Shown piece by piece: positions 34,980-47,122 of a stretch of 64,000 nucleotides of DNA. The notes under the pieces were generated by a model. That model made no database searches. It worked only from the letters and a program-made list of their open reading frames with translations, and had not been told where the DNA came from. The stretch is from Corylus avellana. Its lineage: Eukaryota > Streptophyta > Magnoliopsida > Fagales > Betulaceae. Where the stretch lies: contig NC_081547.1 of NCBI RefSeq assembly GCF_901000735.1, positions 17,224,013 to 17,288,012 on the forward strand, given 5' to 3'. The position numbers were made by a program, and so were the translations under genes. Position 1 is the stretch's first letter, and each line of letters opens with the position of its first letter.

Positions 34980-37108
34980 ATGATGGCTCGAAACCCTAAC
35001 TGGTGGAGCATGCATCCACCATCTCTCTTTCCTCAATATGCGCTTGGATCAGCTTCGCTTCCTTTGAATCCCTTGGCAGATGACCAAGACCCTCCACAGT
35101 CATGGAGCCAACTACTACTGTAACTAATTACCCTCTCTCTTTTTATTTTTTTATTTTTTTATGAATGAATTCTTTTATACCAACCAAATAAGGATTATAG
35201 CAGACAACCTGCTGAAACACAAGATGCCATCAAAAGCACCTCACAAACAAACTGGCTTCAATGCATTGTTTCATAGGATTTTCATTATGTTTTCAAGTTT
35301 TTGCTAAACTATATATATATACATATACCAACTTTCGTTTCTCATATATGGGTTTCATTTTGTTGATTGTTTTCAGAGGAGGATTGTCGGCAGGCGACGA
35401 AGATAAGTTTGTTATGAATCATTTTCAACCAAAAAAGTTAGAGAATTGGGAGGACCAAATCTTAAATCCATCTCCAAGGGTTCCTATTGTTGATGTAATA
35501 AAGCAAGAAGTTTCCCAAAACAGCAATTTTTTTGGTCACGGAGATGAAGATTTTCAGCCACCTAGATCTGCTTGCTCCCAAATGATGCCAGTTTCTTCCC
35601 CTAGGTCGTGTGTTACCAGTTTCACAAATAATAATAATAATAATAACAATAATAATATATTCGACTTCTCTTATAACAAGGTGGATGCCAGGAATCAACA
35701 TCCAGATCAGTCATCTGAGGTAAAATTTATTTATTTATTTATTTTGTGTGTTAGAATTATTTGTTTTCTAAACATGTATTTTCTGTTTCACTAGAGTAGT
35801 GGCACAGCCAGTGGTGGGGTATATAAGAAGGCTAAGCTTGTGTCCTCTTCAAGCCAACCGCCTCTAAAGGTGACATAGAATCTCTGTGTCTTTCTTGATT
35901 GTCTGTTTCTTGAAGCATGTGTTATTCTTCTGCTAGTAAGTAGTGGCCATCCATCAACAGAATGAGGGAAAAGAAAACCAAGTGATATTATTTCTGGTTT
36001 TCCTTATGTTTATTGTGAGGCAGGTCAGAAAGGAGAAGCTTGGTGATAGAATAACAGCCCTTCACCAGCTCGTTTCCCCATTTGGAAAGGTAAACTACTT
36101 CTCCACCCACACTCAACGCAAAGCTAGCGCGCAAACAAGTGGTTTTCTTAATTTTTTATTTTATTTTTTTAAATGTCCACACAAAGGAAGGGGAGGGGGA
36201 TTCGAATTAGTAACTTCTGTTTCATGAGGTGTGGTCTATAGCCGATTGAGTTACCCCTTAGGGACAACAAGTGATTTTCTTTATTTTGCTTTTTTGTTAA
36301 ATTATCACTTTTTTTTTTTTTCAAAAGTTTAAGTCGATAGGAATGGGTAAATTTAATTACTTAATCAATACTTAAACCGGACTCTTATTAATACTTGTTA
36401 GAGCATCTCCTTGCATATTATTTATTACTTTACTATTACTACTTTTTCAAAACAAATTTCAAACAGATTTTTTACTTTATTATCTATTTTCTTTGAATAT
36501 TATTTCAAAGTATTATTTTTTTATTATTTTCTTAAACCATCCGGAGAGAAATGATTAAAAATAAATAAATAATAAGCTATAATGCTTGCCTAAAAATAAG
36601 TGTTATAAATAAGAAAAAGACAAGCTGCTAGATGTGATTTTTACCTCATATTAATATGGAAGTTTTAAAGCATCTGTTGGAGATACTCTCAGTTCTTTTA
36701 CCTCTTTTCCTCATTTGTGCTTCTGTTTTGACATTAAAGAAAGACGATAAAGATGAGTTGGGGTGTGCTGGTGTTTCCCTTTTGCAGACTGACACAGCTT
36801 CTGTCTTGCTAGAAGCCATTGGGTATATCAGATTCCTTCTGGGTCAAATTGAGGTGATGTTCCTTCTACATTTTGTGCTCTCCAAGCAACTTAGAATCAG
36901 TGAGAGCTAGCATGCAGTTAAAGTTTCAATAATTCATGCTTTTTCTACACATTCTTTAGTGATGGGAGTTATAAAATTTGTATGCATTCCTTGAATGCAG
37001 GCCCTCAGCTCCCCTTACTTGGGTAACGAATCAAAAAACTTAAGGAACCAGCAGTCTGTAAGTACCCCATGTTTACCATTTACCACTTCCCAATGCATAA
37101 CTACAAGA

Positions 37109-37142
<34 letters not shown>

Positions 37143-37936
37143 CACACAAAGTAGGCACATGTTTTAGAGAGCATGTGTGACAAATTGTAGTTAAATTAAA
37201 GAAGATGAGAGAGATTGTTTTAGGTTCAAGGAGAAAGAAAGAGGTATGCTTTATTGGATCCACCACGATCTTAAAAGCAAGTAAAGGAGGGTTTGCCATT
37301 GGAAAGCATCTTATGAAGTAAAATATTCCCTAAGAAAAGCATAAAAAGAACAAGGTTCTTAGCTTTATAAAACCTTTTGATCCATAAAGGTTAAATAGAG
37401 AAGTATAGTTTATGAGTGCCTAATTACTTTGGAGTACTCGATCATGAAAGGTTTTGAGAAAAGATAGAAAATTCTGAGTTTCTTAATTTTGTTTTTCCCT
37501 ATGTAGCTGTTGAATGAGAGCTGCCTCAAAAGGAAGGGAGCTCCTAACCAGGTATTCTTTCTTTCATCTCTTTTTAATGAAAGGAAATAATTAATTTCTT
37601 CTTCAATTGACTTGCTCATCATTATAAATTTATTCTTTATCTTAATTATTAATTAGTGTCATCTCCATCATTGCTATTATTATTATTATTATTATTATTA
37701 TTCTTAGTATATAATAATATAAACAAGAAAAGAAGTAGATTCTTGTTAATTTGAAGGGTATCAAAATCGAAAAGATTCTTATAATTTGGTGATATCAGGA
37801 TACCCAAGAGAAGCCAAAAGAGCTAGGGAGTAGAGGGTTGTGCTTGGTTCCTGTGTCTTGCACTCAGCATGTGGGAAATGACATTAATGGGGCTGACTAT
37901 TGGGCTCCGGCTTACGGCAGCACTAGTGGGTTTTAA
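34980..37936 (+). CDS. bHLH68-like: bHLH transcription factor (bHLH68/bHLH133-like), eight exons
   Basis: Coding exons: 34980-35119, 35377-35719, 35795-35869, 36024-36089, 36788-36853, 37001-37057, 37507-37551, 37799-37936. All have GT-AG borders and consistent phases, giving 309 residues. The bHLH domain (about residues 187-230, exons 4-5) reads '[20 protein letters not shown]' then '[17 protein letters not shown]'. The basic part lacks the His-Glu-Arg pattern of classical E-box binders, as in this plant subgroup. Other family blocks are '[11 protein letters not shown]', 'SWSQLLLGGL', '[11 protein letters not shown]' and, near the end, '[12 protein letters not shown]' with 'ADYWAPAYG'. An (aat)n run in exon 2 encodes an Asn tract. 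A SINE sits in intron 4, a (tc)n run in intron 6 and an (att)n run in intron 7. The protein should act in the nucleus as a dimer. The start at 34980 is the first in-frame ATG; the ancestral start appears lost. The subgroup is firm, the exact orthologue is not. Confidence 0.92.
36150..36266 (-). mobile_element. tRNA-derived SINE in intron 4 of the bHLH gene
   Basis: On the minus strand the head 'ggggtaactcaatcggct' carries an A-box-like block and 'aattcgaatccccc' a B-box. The body ends 'gtgtggacatttaaa' and is followed by an A/T-rich tail. It is homologous to the copy at 5315-5426 along its whole length and is inserted antisense to the gene. Confidence 0.8.
37112..37140. repeat. (TC)n microsatellite in the bHLH gene
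   Basis: A pure tc run shortly after the exon 6 donor site. Confidence 0.85.
37676..37702. repeat. (ATT)n microsatellite in the bHLH gene
   Basis: A pure att run in the last intron. Confidence 0.85.
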
Positions 37937-38499
37937 CAAATTAATATAATTGTAGAGCATGGAATGATATAATATCATCATGAGCAGTCAGTCTGCAGTA
38001 ATCTAAGGCTGTCTCCTCATGATGCTATATATGCATTCTCTCTAATTTCAGATAATCAAGCTTTTGTACCCCCTTTTTTTTTTCATTTCTTTTTTCTTTA
38101 TGCCATATATATATGATGATAAAAAGCTAGTAGCTTCATGTACGTACGGGAAGCTCCAATATTCACTATTTTGTAGGAAGAATATTGATCTCTCTCTCTC
38201 TCTCGGAGCTATATTTCTTCTTCTTTTTCTTTCTTTTATCATTTCATGCCAGCGCGCTTCACCTTTAATTTATAATTGAAGGCAAACTAAATGAGAAGGA
38301 AAAGAAGTACAATTCTTTTATACACTGACACACACTATGTTTTGTATGAATTGTATTAAAGAGTATAGTAATTTCTAACACCCAATAAAATAATTTAAAG
38401 GTTTATTATGATCAAATAAAGTAAATAATTTAAAGGATTTTTGAGATGAACTAAAATAATGCATCTGGGTACTCCCTCCTTTTGTGATAATTTTTCACA
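37937..38499. other. 3' flank of the bHLH gene
   Basis: AT-rich, with a short (ct)n run near 38190. No gene was recognised. Confidence 0.4.
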
Positions 38500-38830
38500 A
38501 GCTATTGTACCAAAAGAATATTCTCAGCAAATGTTTCGAAGAGGAATGAAAGCCAACTGATTAAAGCTAATAATTAGACCCTCCAAACAATGAATCATAT
38601 GGTTGGCCAGGATCTTTGTTATACCTTTGTATAACACATTGCAGCAAGAAATAGGGCGGAAATCCCCCATAGAAGTGGGTTTTTCCTTCCTTGGAACTAA
38701 AGCTAGGATGGTAGATTTCGTACTCAGCAAGATACTCTTTTGCTCTAATAACACAACTAGCTTGCCCCCGAGAAGATACAACTTCTTTTTGAGCTATATC
38801 CGTTAAAACCCTCTCCCTAATACCTCCAAA
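38500..38830 (-). pseudogene. LINE reverse transcriptase fragment
   Basis: Minus-strand translation gives 'ILALVPRKEKPTSMGDFRPI' followed by 'SCCNVLYKGITKILANHM' and 'SFNQLAFIPLRNI', the conserved early blocks of the plant LINE RT domain. The catalytic motif region is absent, so it is a short relic. Confidence 0.88.
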
Positions 38831-39074
38831 AACTTCATGATTTTTGGCTTTGAGAACTCTCTTAACATATACCAGATTAGCATATCAACAGAACATAGGA
38901 GATCCTTCAACAGTACTAATTAATTCTCAAAAAGTCTTTATGCGTAGGCTAAAACCCAAAGTACTTAAAGGGTTTAGGTCCAAAATTCTTTACTTTACCA
39001 ATGGAAATCATAGCAGAAGAGTAGAGTTGTCAGAGACACCCTCCCCTCTCATGGAATCCAACTTCAGTAAGTGT

Positions 39075-40330
39075 TGTGCAAATATTTACCTAAATAATAG
39101 TTAAATAAATGTACGTTTTACTCACAAGTGCACAAGATCAAAACGATAGTATAGAAAGCAAGTACGAGATCATTCTCACGAGGATTGTGATAAATTATGC
39201 TTAAAAATAATTCATAATTAATTAATTGAATGAAACGAAATAAAAGATTGAATTTAAATAATAAGAATGAAATGATAGGGTTTTGATATCCACCGTTAAT
39301 CATACTCGAATAAGATAAACAATATGTCAATGTTCCAACCATATCAGGATAGCTAATGTTTGCCAACCTAAAGACATGGTATCTACTAATTAAGCATCTT
39401 CCTAAGCAATGAATTATGCATGATATCTACTCTAATTCTTTTATTTCTCAAAGGATTTAGCATGATATCTACTAAGTTATTATTCAAGAAAGTATAAATC
39501 TATGAAAATCGACAAACACATGAAGCCTAGAGCATGGTATCTACTTCCGGTTCTCCATGTTAATTAATCCAAGAACCTGTGATGGGATTCTTTCGTCACT
39601 CTATTAAACCCAAGACTCGGTCATCCAAATTGACTTAAATAACAAATTCAAACCTCATGCATATAATGATCAAGCACATTCATCTGAGGAATTCAATAAC
39701 ATAGGAAATAATTAAGTTAAGTATCCAAAATATAATTGTAGCAAAGGTGGCAATATTGAAATCCTAAAGATGATTAGGGCTTCAATCAAGCCCTAACTAA
39801 AGTATTAGCTACACATAATTCGGATGAGAATCATCCTCATAAAAAGATAAAAAGGAAAAGAAGAAACCGAAAACACTTCTTGATTGAGCCTCCAATTCCT
39901 CTTCCAAAGCTTGTATCAGCTTCTCTCTCTTTTCCCCAAAGCTTGTAGATATTTTTTCAATGTTTGGAGGTCTATTTATTGGGATTAGGAGAACCTTAGA
40001 AGCCCTAGAACCCCTAGAAAAACCATAGGTCAGTTTCCTAGTCCAAATAGGAGATTGAAAACCCAATTTGAAGTGAAAAAGGAGTCTTGTCGCGTTCTGG
40101 GCTCTCTAGTGCGCTTGAGCGCAAAATGACATGCGCTCGATCCCAAGCCTCCAGCTTTTCCCAAAAATGTATTTTAAGCTTAGAACTTGCTAGAAACGCT
40201 TGCTTTTCTTCAAAATCCTAAAAACTGCAAGAAAACACAAAAACAACACAAAACATCAAATTATAACGAAACGAAGAGATCAACATATGTGAATTAAGGG
40301 GCTAGAATGTGTAATATTCAGCACTTATCA
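39075..40330 (-). repeat. 3' LTR of a Gypsy (Athila/Tat-like) element
   Basis: 1256 bp. On the coding strand it starts 'tgataagtgctgaat' (40330 side) and ends '..tttgcaca' (39075 side). A purine-rich stretch ('gtttgagggtg') directly precedes the start, as a PPT would. The middle contains a 'gcgcttgagcgcaaaatg' motif. A partial partner LTR lies at 43258-43733. Confidence 0.8.
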
Positions 40331-41871
40331 CACCCTCAAACTTACATATTGTTAGTCTCTTAGCAATACAAAACTGAAAATTAAAAGAACATAAAACAAC
40401 AACTACTCTACCTCCTCTATTGTGGGAAACATGATTGCATTTAGCATATGCAACAAGCTTTTTAAACCCCTAGGCATCCCTAGTAGGACGGTGAGGGTTT
40501 AACATAATTGCTACCCACAAACATTATGCAAAATCAAGCCATCCATAAGATTGAAGTATCACTTAAAACAATGATTTTCATTCATTAGCAAGTTTAAATG
40601 GATAAACTTCATCTTCAAAATGAATTGGAATTCCAAAGTCTAACCACTTACAAATGACAAGCTGAGGCATCACAAGTTCAATTTAGTGTAAAGTGAACCA
40701 ACACATAATTATGAAGCTTCAAATTATTTCCAATGTTCAACGACTCAATACCTCAAAGTTCACTAGGATTCCCATCGGAATGAATAACCAAGGCATAACA
40801 GTAAGAGCATTCTTTCTTTATTCTATTTGGTTAGGCTGTGCAATGCTTGGTTCCCTTAAGCTTTCTAATTGACCCTTATAATAAGTGTTAGGCCAATGAT
40901 TCCCAAAGATGATGGTTTTAGGGTATTAGGTGTAAGAACACCCCTATGAGCTTACTAACTCGAGTAAAAAAGGGTACGAAACCAAACTATCAATGACATT
41001 AAATAATTCAAAATTCTCACTTTTTTGACGTGAACACTCATTGCTTAATGAGGCAAGAGGTCTAGTTACTCAGTGAAAAGCTCAAAATGATCAATTTTTT
41101 TTTTTTTTTTTTTTTACTGCCAAGGTATCCATCCAACAAGTCACCTAGCTTCACCCAAGACATTGAAAACATACATAATCAGGTTCACATGTCATACCTC
41201 ACTAATTATGTGTTAATGTGTTCATGGCAATTCAAATCAAAATAAGTGAATTCTCAAATGCCAAAAGTAAGTAACAAGACTTAGAATTCTGGCCATTAAA
41301 TCATGTGTTCAACATTCTAAGCTTACCAATGAAATTCAAATCGCAGCTTTTAGATCAACCAAATTCTCAAGAATAACATGAACATGCATTTTCAACAATT
41401 TTGGACAAAGTGTGTGTGTGTCTCCCACACCCCCAAACTTGAATTACACATTGTCCTCAATGTATTGAAAAAATGGAAAGATCATACCAGGGAGATGAGA
41501 AAACTAGTTGGAATAGGTATGGCTCGTAGCATACCCCTAAACTTGCAAAAATACTTGTCCCTAAAACAAATAAGTGATACTCCAACCAAATACCAATAAA
41601 GTGAAACACATTGTTATAAAAATATAATCAAAGAATGAAAATGGAACAACAATGGAGAAGATAAAACCTGGAAGGAGATCATGTACCCTGGCCTGATGGA
41701 GGACTCAAGTGCATAGGGCCTGCGCTAGAACCTATGAAGCTGACTCATTTAGTCAAAATATGTGGGATTCGCCAAGCCAACGGAATCCTCATCCTTGATG
41801 CGCTCAGTGCTCTCTAACCCTTAAGCTTAAATTTGAAGCACCAATCAACTGGAATAAAATGAGGAGAATAC

Positions 41872-42700
41872 TCAGGGAGTTTTTACTACCTCGATGGTCT
41901 CTTTTTGCTCGTCTAATAGCCCTAACAGACTACTCTCCCGGCCTCTTGGTAAGTCATAAGCAATAATGACCGGGAAAGTGTCATCTGTCCCTAAAAATGA
42001 AGAATTCAGATTTTCTAGAATAAGAGTTCGGGGCTCATATGGCATCTCGGAAATAGTAGTTGCTGCTGAAGAAGCGTCAGTGCTCACTTCCTTGCCTTTT
42101 TCCCGAAGTATATCCTGTGGGGACTCAATTTGCTCCTCCTTCCTCTCTTCCACGTGATTTTCGACCACTTCTTCACTCCTCAATGTGGTGATAGCTTGCT
42201 CATAATAGGAAGTACTCTCGTCCTTCATGTAGTGTCCATTAGGATTGGCCACGACTGACTTTGAAGCTCTTCTTCTTCTCTATTGAGGATATCGGCTATT
42301 TGTTTGAATTGAGCGTCTATCTTGGCACTGGATTGAGAGTGAGAGTTCACCATCTCCTATAGAGAGTTCACTATCTGATTAGTCTCGCTCATAAGATTCA
42401 ACATCTTATCTATAAATTCAGGATCCAACATAAAAGATGGCTCCTATTGGTATTGTTGTTGTGGAGGCCAATAAATGGGAGATGGCTCCTCTTCGTTAGC
42501 TTTTATCTTGGCAATGGATTGAGAGTGCAGCATTTGATTATTGGCCTCCAATCTGCTGAGAATAGCTAACGCGTTCTCTTAAAAGTCAAAACTCTTTGGA
42601 GGATGTGGCTCGGCCTGATATTGCTGTTTTGGAGCTAATTAATATTGAGGGTAATATGATTGATCATTGAATTGCAGGTATGATTGATGGTGCAGTTCAT
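41872..42700 (-). pseudogene. Gypsy gag C-terminus joined to pre-RT segment
   Basis: The open part 42252-41872 reads 'PNGHYMKDESTSYYEQAITT', the conserved 'NPKGQ...VQAITTLRSG' end of Athila/Tat gag, then acidic linker sequence and 'YEPR'. It then passes to 'TFPVIIAYDLPRGRESSLLG', which in relatives stands just before the RT ('LPVIIASDL...LLRVLR'). The protease region between them is missing. Upstream to about 42700, frames with stops give the Gln-rich gag tail ('FKQIADILNREEE'). Confidence 0.7.
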
Positions 42701-43239
42701 GAAATTGTGGAGCATGATTTTCAGGAGCTTGAGCTGCCACGAGAGATTAGATTGGTGGCTCCATGCCGGGTTATAGGAATCAGAATAGAGGTCATTCTTC
42801 GGTCTAAAGAATGGTGTGTTCATATGCTAATACAAATAATTAGAAAATTGTCTCATTGTAGGACAATCTCTATCTAACATGGTGATAAGGATTATAGTAA
42901 TATGAACATGGTCCATGGAGTGTTGGAATGTCTCCCCACATAACTAAAATAACAGAAAGAAAATAAAATAACAAAAGAAAAATAAATACAAAAACAAATA
43001 AAAAATAAAAACTTACAAACGGTTGGAAGATGTAGCCGTGGAGTGCTAGAATGCAATTGCTGGCCGAATGTGCGCTTGAGCGCCATGGATTATGCGCTCG
43101 ATCCCCCTGGAATGGGCACTCGAGCACACCGCCGTAGAACATAACAGAACTGCAAAATAGAAACTTGAAATAGATTACATGAAATTTAAACAAAAATAAC
43201 TAAACTAAAGAAAAAATTTCTAAACATAATTCAACGCAA

Positions 43240-43257
43240 TCCTCGACAACAGTGCCA
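43240..43257 (-). other. Decayed PBS (tRNA-Asp type)
   Basis: tggcactgttgtcgagga on the minus strand. It differs by four transitions from the tggcgccgttgccgggga site usual in these elements, which I recall as matching the tRNA-Asp 3' end. All four changes are C-to-T or G-to-A. Confidence 0.75.
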
Positions 43258-43733
43258 AAAACTTGTTGCGAAAATATCTACCTAAATAATAGGCAAATGA
43301 ATGTATGTTTTACTCGCAAGTGCATAAGATCAAAACGATAGTACAGAAAGCAAGTACGAGATCATTCCCACGAGGATTGAGATAAATTATGCTTAAAAAG
43401 AATTCCTAATTAATTAACTGAATGAAACGAAATAAAAGATTGAATTTAAATAATAAGAATGAAAGGGTAGGGTTTTGATATCCACCACTAATGATACTCA
43501 AATAAGATAAACAATATGCCAATGTTTCAACTATATCAGGATACCCAATGTTTGCCAACCTAAGGACGTGGTATCTACTCTTTAAGCTATTGATCTCCCT
43601 AAGCAACGAATTAGGCATGGTATCTACTCTAATTTTTTTCTTTATGAAAGGATTTAGTATGGTATCTACTAAGTTGTTCTTCAAGAAAGCATAAATCTAT
43701 GGAAATCGATAAACACATGAAGCCTAGAGCATG
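43258..43733 (-). repeat. 5' LTR fragment, truncated
   Basis: Homologous to 39075-39535 ('cgcaagtgcataagatcaaa', 'tgaagcctagagcatg'). It stops at 43733, where LTR sequence of opposite orientation begins. Confidence 0.8.
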
Positions 43734-44961
43734 TTCCAAACTTAAAAGACATTTTTGGGAAAAGTTGGAAGCTGGGATCGATCGCATGCAAGAATAGGCT
43801 TGAGTGCACAAGCAGCTAGGCTTGAGTACAGCCATGCACTCGAGCACCCAAACTAGTAGGATCGATCATAGGAATGCGATCGAGCGCACCATCTTGCGAT
43901 CGAGTGCGCTGGGCAGCAAAGAACACGGTTTGACATGGTTTTGCACAGTTTCAAAGTCTAGAATCCAATTCTAACTCGATTTTTGAGTACCTAAGCTGCA
44001 CTAGAACGTATAGGGTTGTTCCAAACCCTATAAATGGTCCCTCAATCCATCCAATTAAAAGAGAGAAGAAAGAAAAACAGGCTCAAGCTTTGGGAGAAGA
44101 TTTGAAGGCTAAAAGGGTTTATTAGTTTTTCTTCTTTTTCTTTTTATTTCTTTTTATAAGGATGATTCTCATCCGAATTATGTGTAGCTAATACTTGATT
44201 TAGAGCTCGATTGAAGCCCTAATCATATCTCTTTAGTATTACAATATTGGTGCCTTTGCCACAATTATATTTTGGATATTTAACTTGATTATTTCCTATG
44301 TTGTTTCATTCCTCACATGAATGTACTTGATCATCATATACATGTGGTATGGACTTGTTATTTAATTCAATTTGGACGACCGAGTCCTGGGCTTAATAAA
44401 GTGACAAAAGAACCCCATCACAGGTTCTTAGATTAATCAACATGGAGGACCGGGAGTAAATACCATGCCCTAGGCTTCATATGGTTGTCGATTTCTATAG
44501 ATTTATGCTTTATTGAAAAATAACTTAGTGTAATGCTAAATCCTTTGGGAGAAAAGAATTAGAATAGATGCCAAGCCTAATTCATTGCTTAGGAAAATCA
44601 ATAGCTTAAGGAGTAGATACCATGCCCTTCCCTTAGGTTGGCAAACATTGGGTATCTTGATATAATTGGAACATTGGCATATTGTTTATCTTATTTGAGT
44701 ATGGTTAGCGGTGGATATCAAAACCATACCCTTTCATTCTATTTCAATATTTGATTTTATTTCATTCTTATTATTTTAATTCAATCTTCGATCTTGTTTA
44801 ATTATGTTAATTAAATTAGGGAATTACTTTTAAGCATAATTTACACAATCCTTGTGGGAATGATCTCGTACTTGCCTACTATACTATCGTTTTGATCTTG
44901 AACACTTGCAAGTAAAATGTACAATTATTCATCTATTAATTTAGGTGGATAATTGCACAAT
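43734..44961 (+). repeat. LTR of a Gypsy element, plus orientation, 5'-truncated
   Basis: Starts inside the LTR ('ttccaaacttaaaagacat') and continues to the LTR end before the PBS at 44966. Homologous to 45062-46226 and, inverted, to 39075-40190. Confidence 0.8.
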
Positions 44962-44965
44962 TTTT

Positions 44966-44983
44966 TGGTGCCGTTGCCGGGGA
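44966..44983 (+). other. PBS (tRNA-Asp type)
   Basis: tggtgccgttgccgggga, one transition from the canonical form, 5 bases after the LTR end. Confidence 0.85.
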
Positions 44984-44995
44984 TCGAACCCGTAG

Positions 44996-46226
44996 TTTTG
45001 TTATTGTTTGATGTTTTGTGTTTTCTTGTAGTTTTTAGGATTTTGAAGAAAAGCAAGTGTTTCCAGCAAGTTCCACACTTAAAAGACATTTTCGGGAAAA
45101 ACTAGAAGCTAGGATCGATCGCATGCAAGAATGGGCTTGAGCGCACAAGCAGCCAGGGTGCGCCCAAACCAGTAGGATCGATCGCAGGAATGCGATCAAG
45201 CGCACTCGTGCGCTGGGCAGTAGAGGACTCGGTTTTGCACGGTTTCAAAGTCTAGAATCGAATTCTAACTCAATTTTGAGTTATTAAGCTATAGTAGAAC
45301 GTCTAGGGTTGTTCCAAACCCTATAAATAGACCTTCAATCCATCCAATTAAAAGAGAGAAGCAGACTCAAGCTTTGAGAGAAGATTTGGAGGCTAGAAGG
45401 GGTTTTTCTTCTTTTCCTTTTTATTTCTTTTTATGAGGATGATTCTCATCCGAAGTATGTGTAGCTAATACTTTAGTTAGGGCTCGATTGAAGCCCTAAT
45501 CACGTCTCTTTAGGATTTCAATATTTGGGCCTTTGCCACAATTATATTTTGGATATTTAACTTGATTATTTCCTATGTTGTTTCATTCATCACATGAATG
45601 TGCTTGATCATCATATGAATGTGGTATGGACTTATTATTTAAGTCAATTTGGATGACAAAGTCTTGGGCTTAATGACAAAAGAACCCCATCACAGGTTAT
45701 TGGATTAACCAACATGGAGAACCGGGAGTAGATACCATGCCCTAGGCTTCATGTGGCTGTCGATTTCCATAAATTTATGCTTTCTTGATGAACAACTTAG
45801 TGTAATGCTAAATCCTTTAAGGGAGAAAATAATTAGGGTAGATACTATACATAATTCGTTGCTTAGGGAAATCAATAGCTTAAGGAGTAGATACCATGCC
45901 CTTAGGTTTGCAAACATTAAGTATCTTAATATAATTGAAACATTGACATATTGTTGATCATATTTGAGTATGGTTAATGACAGATATCAAAACCCTACCC
46001 TTTCATTTTATTTCAATCTTTGATTTTATTTCATTCTTATTATTTCAATTCAATCTTTGATCTTGTTTAATTTAGTGAATTAAATTAGGGAACTACTTTT
46101 AAGCATAATTTACACAATCCTCGTGGGAATGATCTTGTACTTGCTTACTATACTATCGTTTTGATTTTGTGCACTTGTGAGTAAAATGTACAATTATTCG
46201 TCTATTAATTTAGGTAGATAATTGCA
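44996..46226 (+). repeat. Second LTR of the same family, lacking its first ~60 bp
   Basis: The PBS of the preceding LTR passes within a few bases into LTR-internal sequence ('gtttgatgttttgtgttttc' at 45007), so the internal region and the start of this LTR have been deleted. Near the end a 50-bp phrase ('aattatt cgtctattaattt' type) is repeated up to 46270. Confidence 0.75.
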
Positions 46227-46289
46227 CCTAAATTATTCGTCTATTAATTTAGGTGGATAATTGCACCTAAATTATTCGTTTGTAGCTTG

Positions 46290-47122
46290 AGATTTGTAGG
46301 ATGACTCGTTGATGAATGTGACCTTGGCTTAAATAATAATAAAAAAAATGTTTAGTTTTTCACCGAGTAACTGAACCTCTTGCCTCATTAAGCATTTGGT
46401 GTTCATGTAAAAAGGTGTGAAATTCAGTGTGGTTGATTATATAACTAGTTTGGCTTTGTAGCCTTTTGACTTGAGTCATTAAGTCTTTAGGGATGTTTTT
46501 ACATCTAGTGCCCTAAAATCATCTGGTTTGGGAGTCACTGGCCCAAAACTTGACACATAAGTCAAGTAAAAAGCTTAAGGGAGTCGAGCATTGCACACCC
46601 TACACCAAAAATAATAATAATAATAATAATAAATAAGAAAAAAAAATTGCATATCTTGACTTAAGCCTTGGTTGTCTTCATCTAATAGAAGTCATATGAA
46701 TTTTGAGATACACAAAACTTTGAGTAAATTGAAGCCTCATGATTGTATGTTAATCTCACTTTGCACTTAATGGATCATGTATTGTCTCAATTGCGCACTT
46801 GTGAGTGAATTGATTTTGGATGTCCTGATGATGTGTTTATGGTGTTTATCTTGTTAAGCATGCTCATGAGTAAGAACCAATTGTTTGTGTGGAAAGTCAT
46901 TCTTGTCAATAACATGGTGCTGAAAAATGTTTGTGGGTATCATTGCTGTTAAACCCTCACAAGACTTCACTCGTCCACTAGGGATGCCTAGGGGTTTAAA
47001 AGGCTTGTTGCATGTGCTAAATGCGATCGTATCTGCCACGACAGAGGATTAATGTTTCATGCTTTCATTTTGTTTTTAGTTTTGTATTGCTAAGGGAGTA
47101 GCAATATGTAAGTTTGTGGGTA
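46290..47122 (+). mobile_element. 3' non-coding internal region of a Gypsy element
   Basis: Homologous to the minus strand of 40380-41130: 'acctcttgcctcattaagca', 'gcccaaaacttgacac' and 'gcttaagggag.cgagcattgcaca'. It leads into the LTR at 47123 through a 'gtaagtttgtgggtatt' PPT-like tract. Contains an (aat)n run near 46611. Confidence 0.65.

Larger units (their letters stand above)
40331..43257 (-). mobile_element. Gutted internal region of the Gypsy element
   Basis: It lies between the LTR at 39075-40330 and the partial LTR at 43258. The PBS is at 43240-43257 and the PPT adjoins 40330. Coding content is reduced to gag and pre-RT remnants (41872-42700). RT, RNase H and integrase were not found, so a large internal deletion has occurred. 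The 3' non-coding part (40380-41130) is homologous to 46330-47110 on the other strand, including 'acctcttgcctcattaagca'. Confidence 0.75.

Noticed and set aside
39118..39366. Minus-strand open frames in LTRs (also 43406-43684, 45705-45917)
   Set aside because: They recur only because the LTR recurs; LTRs of this family are non-coding.
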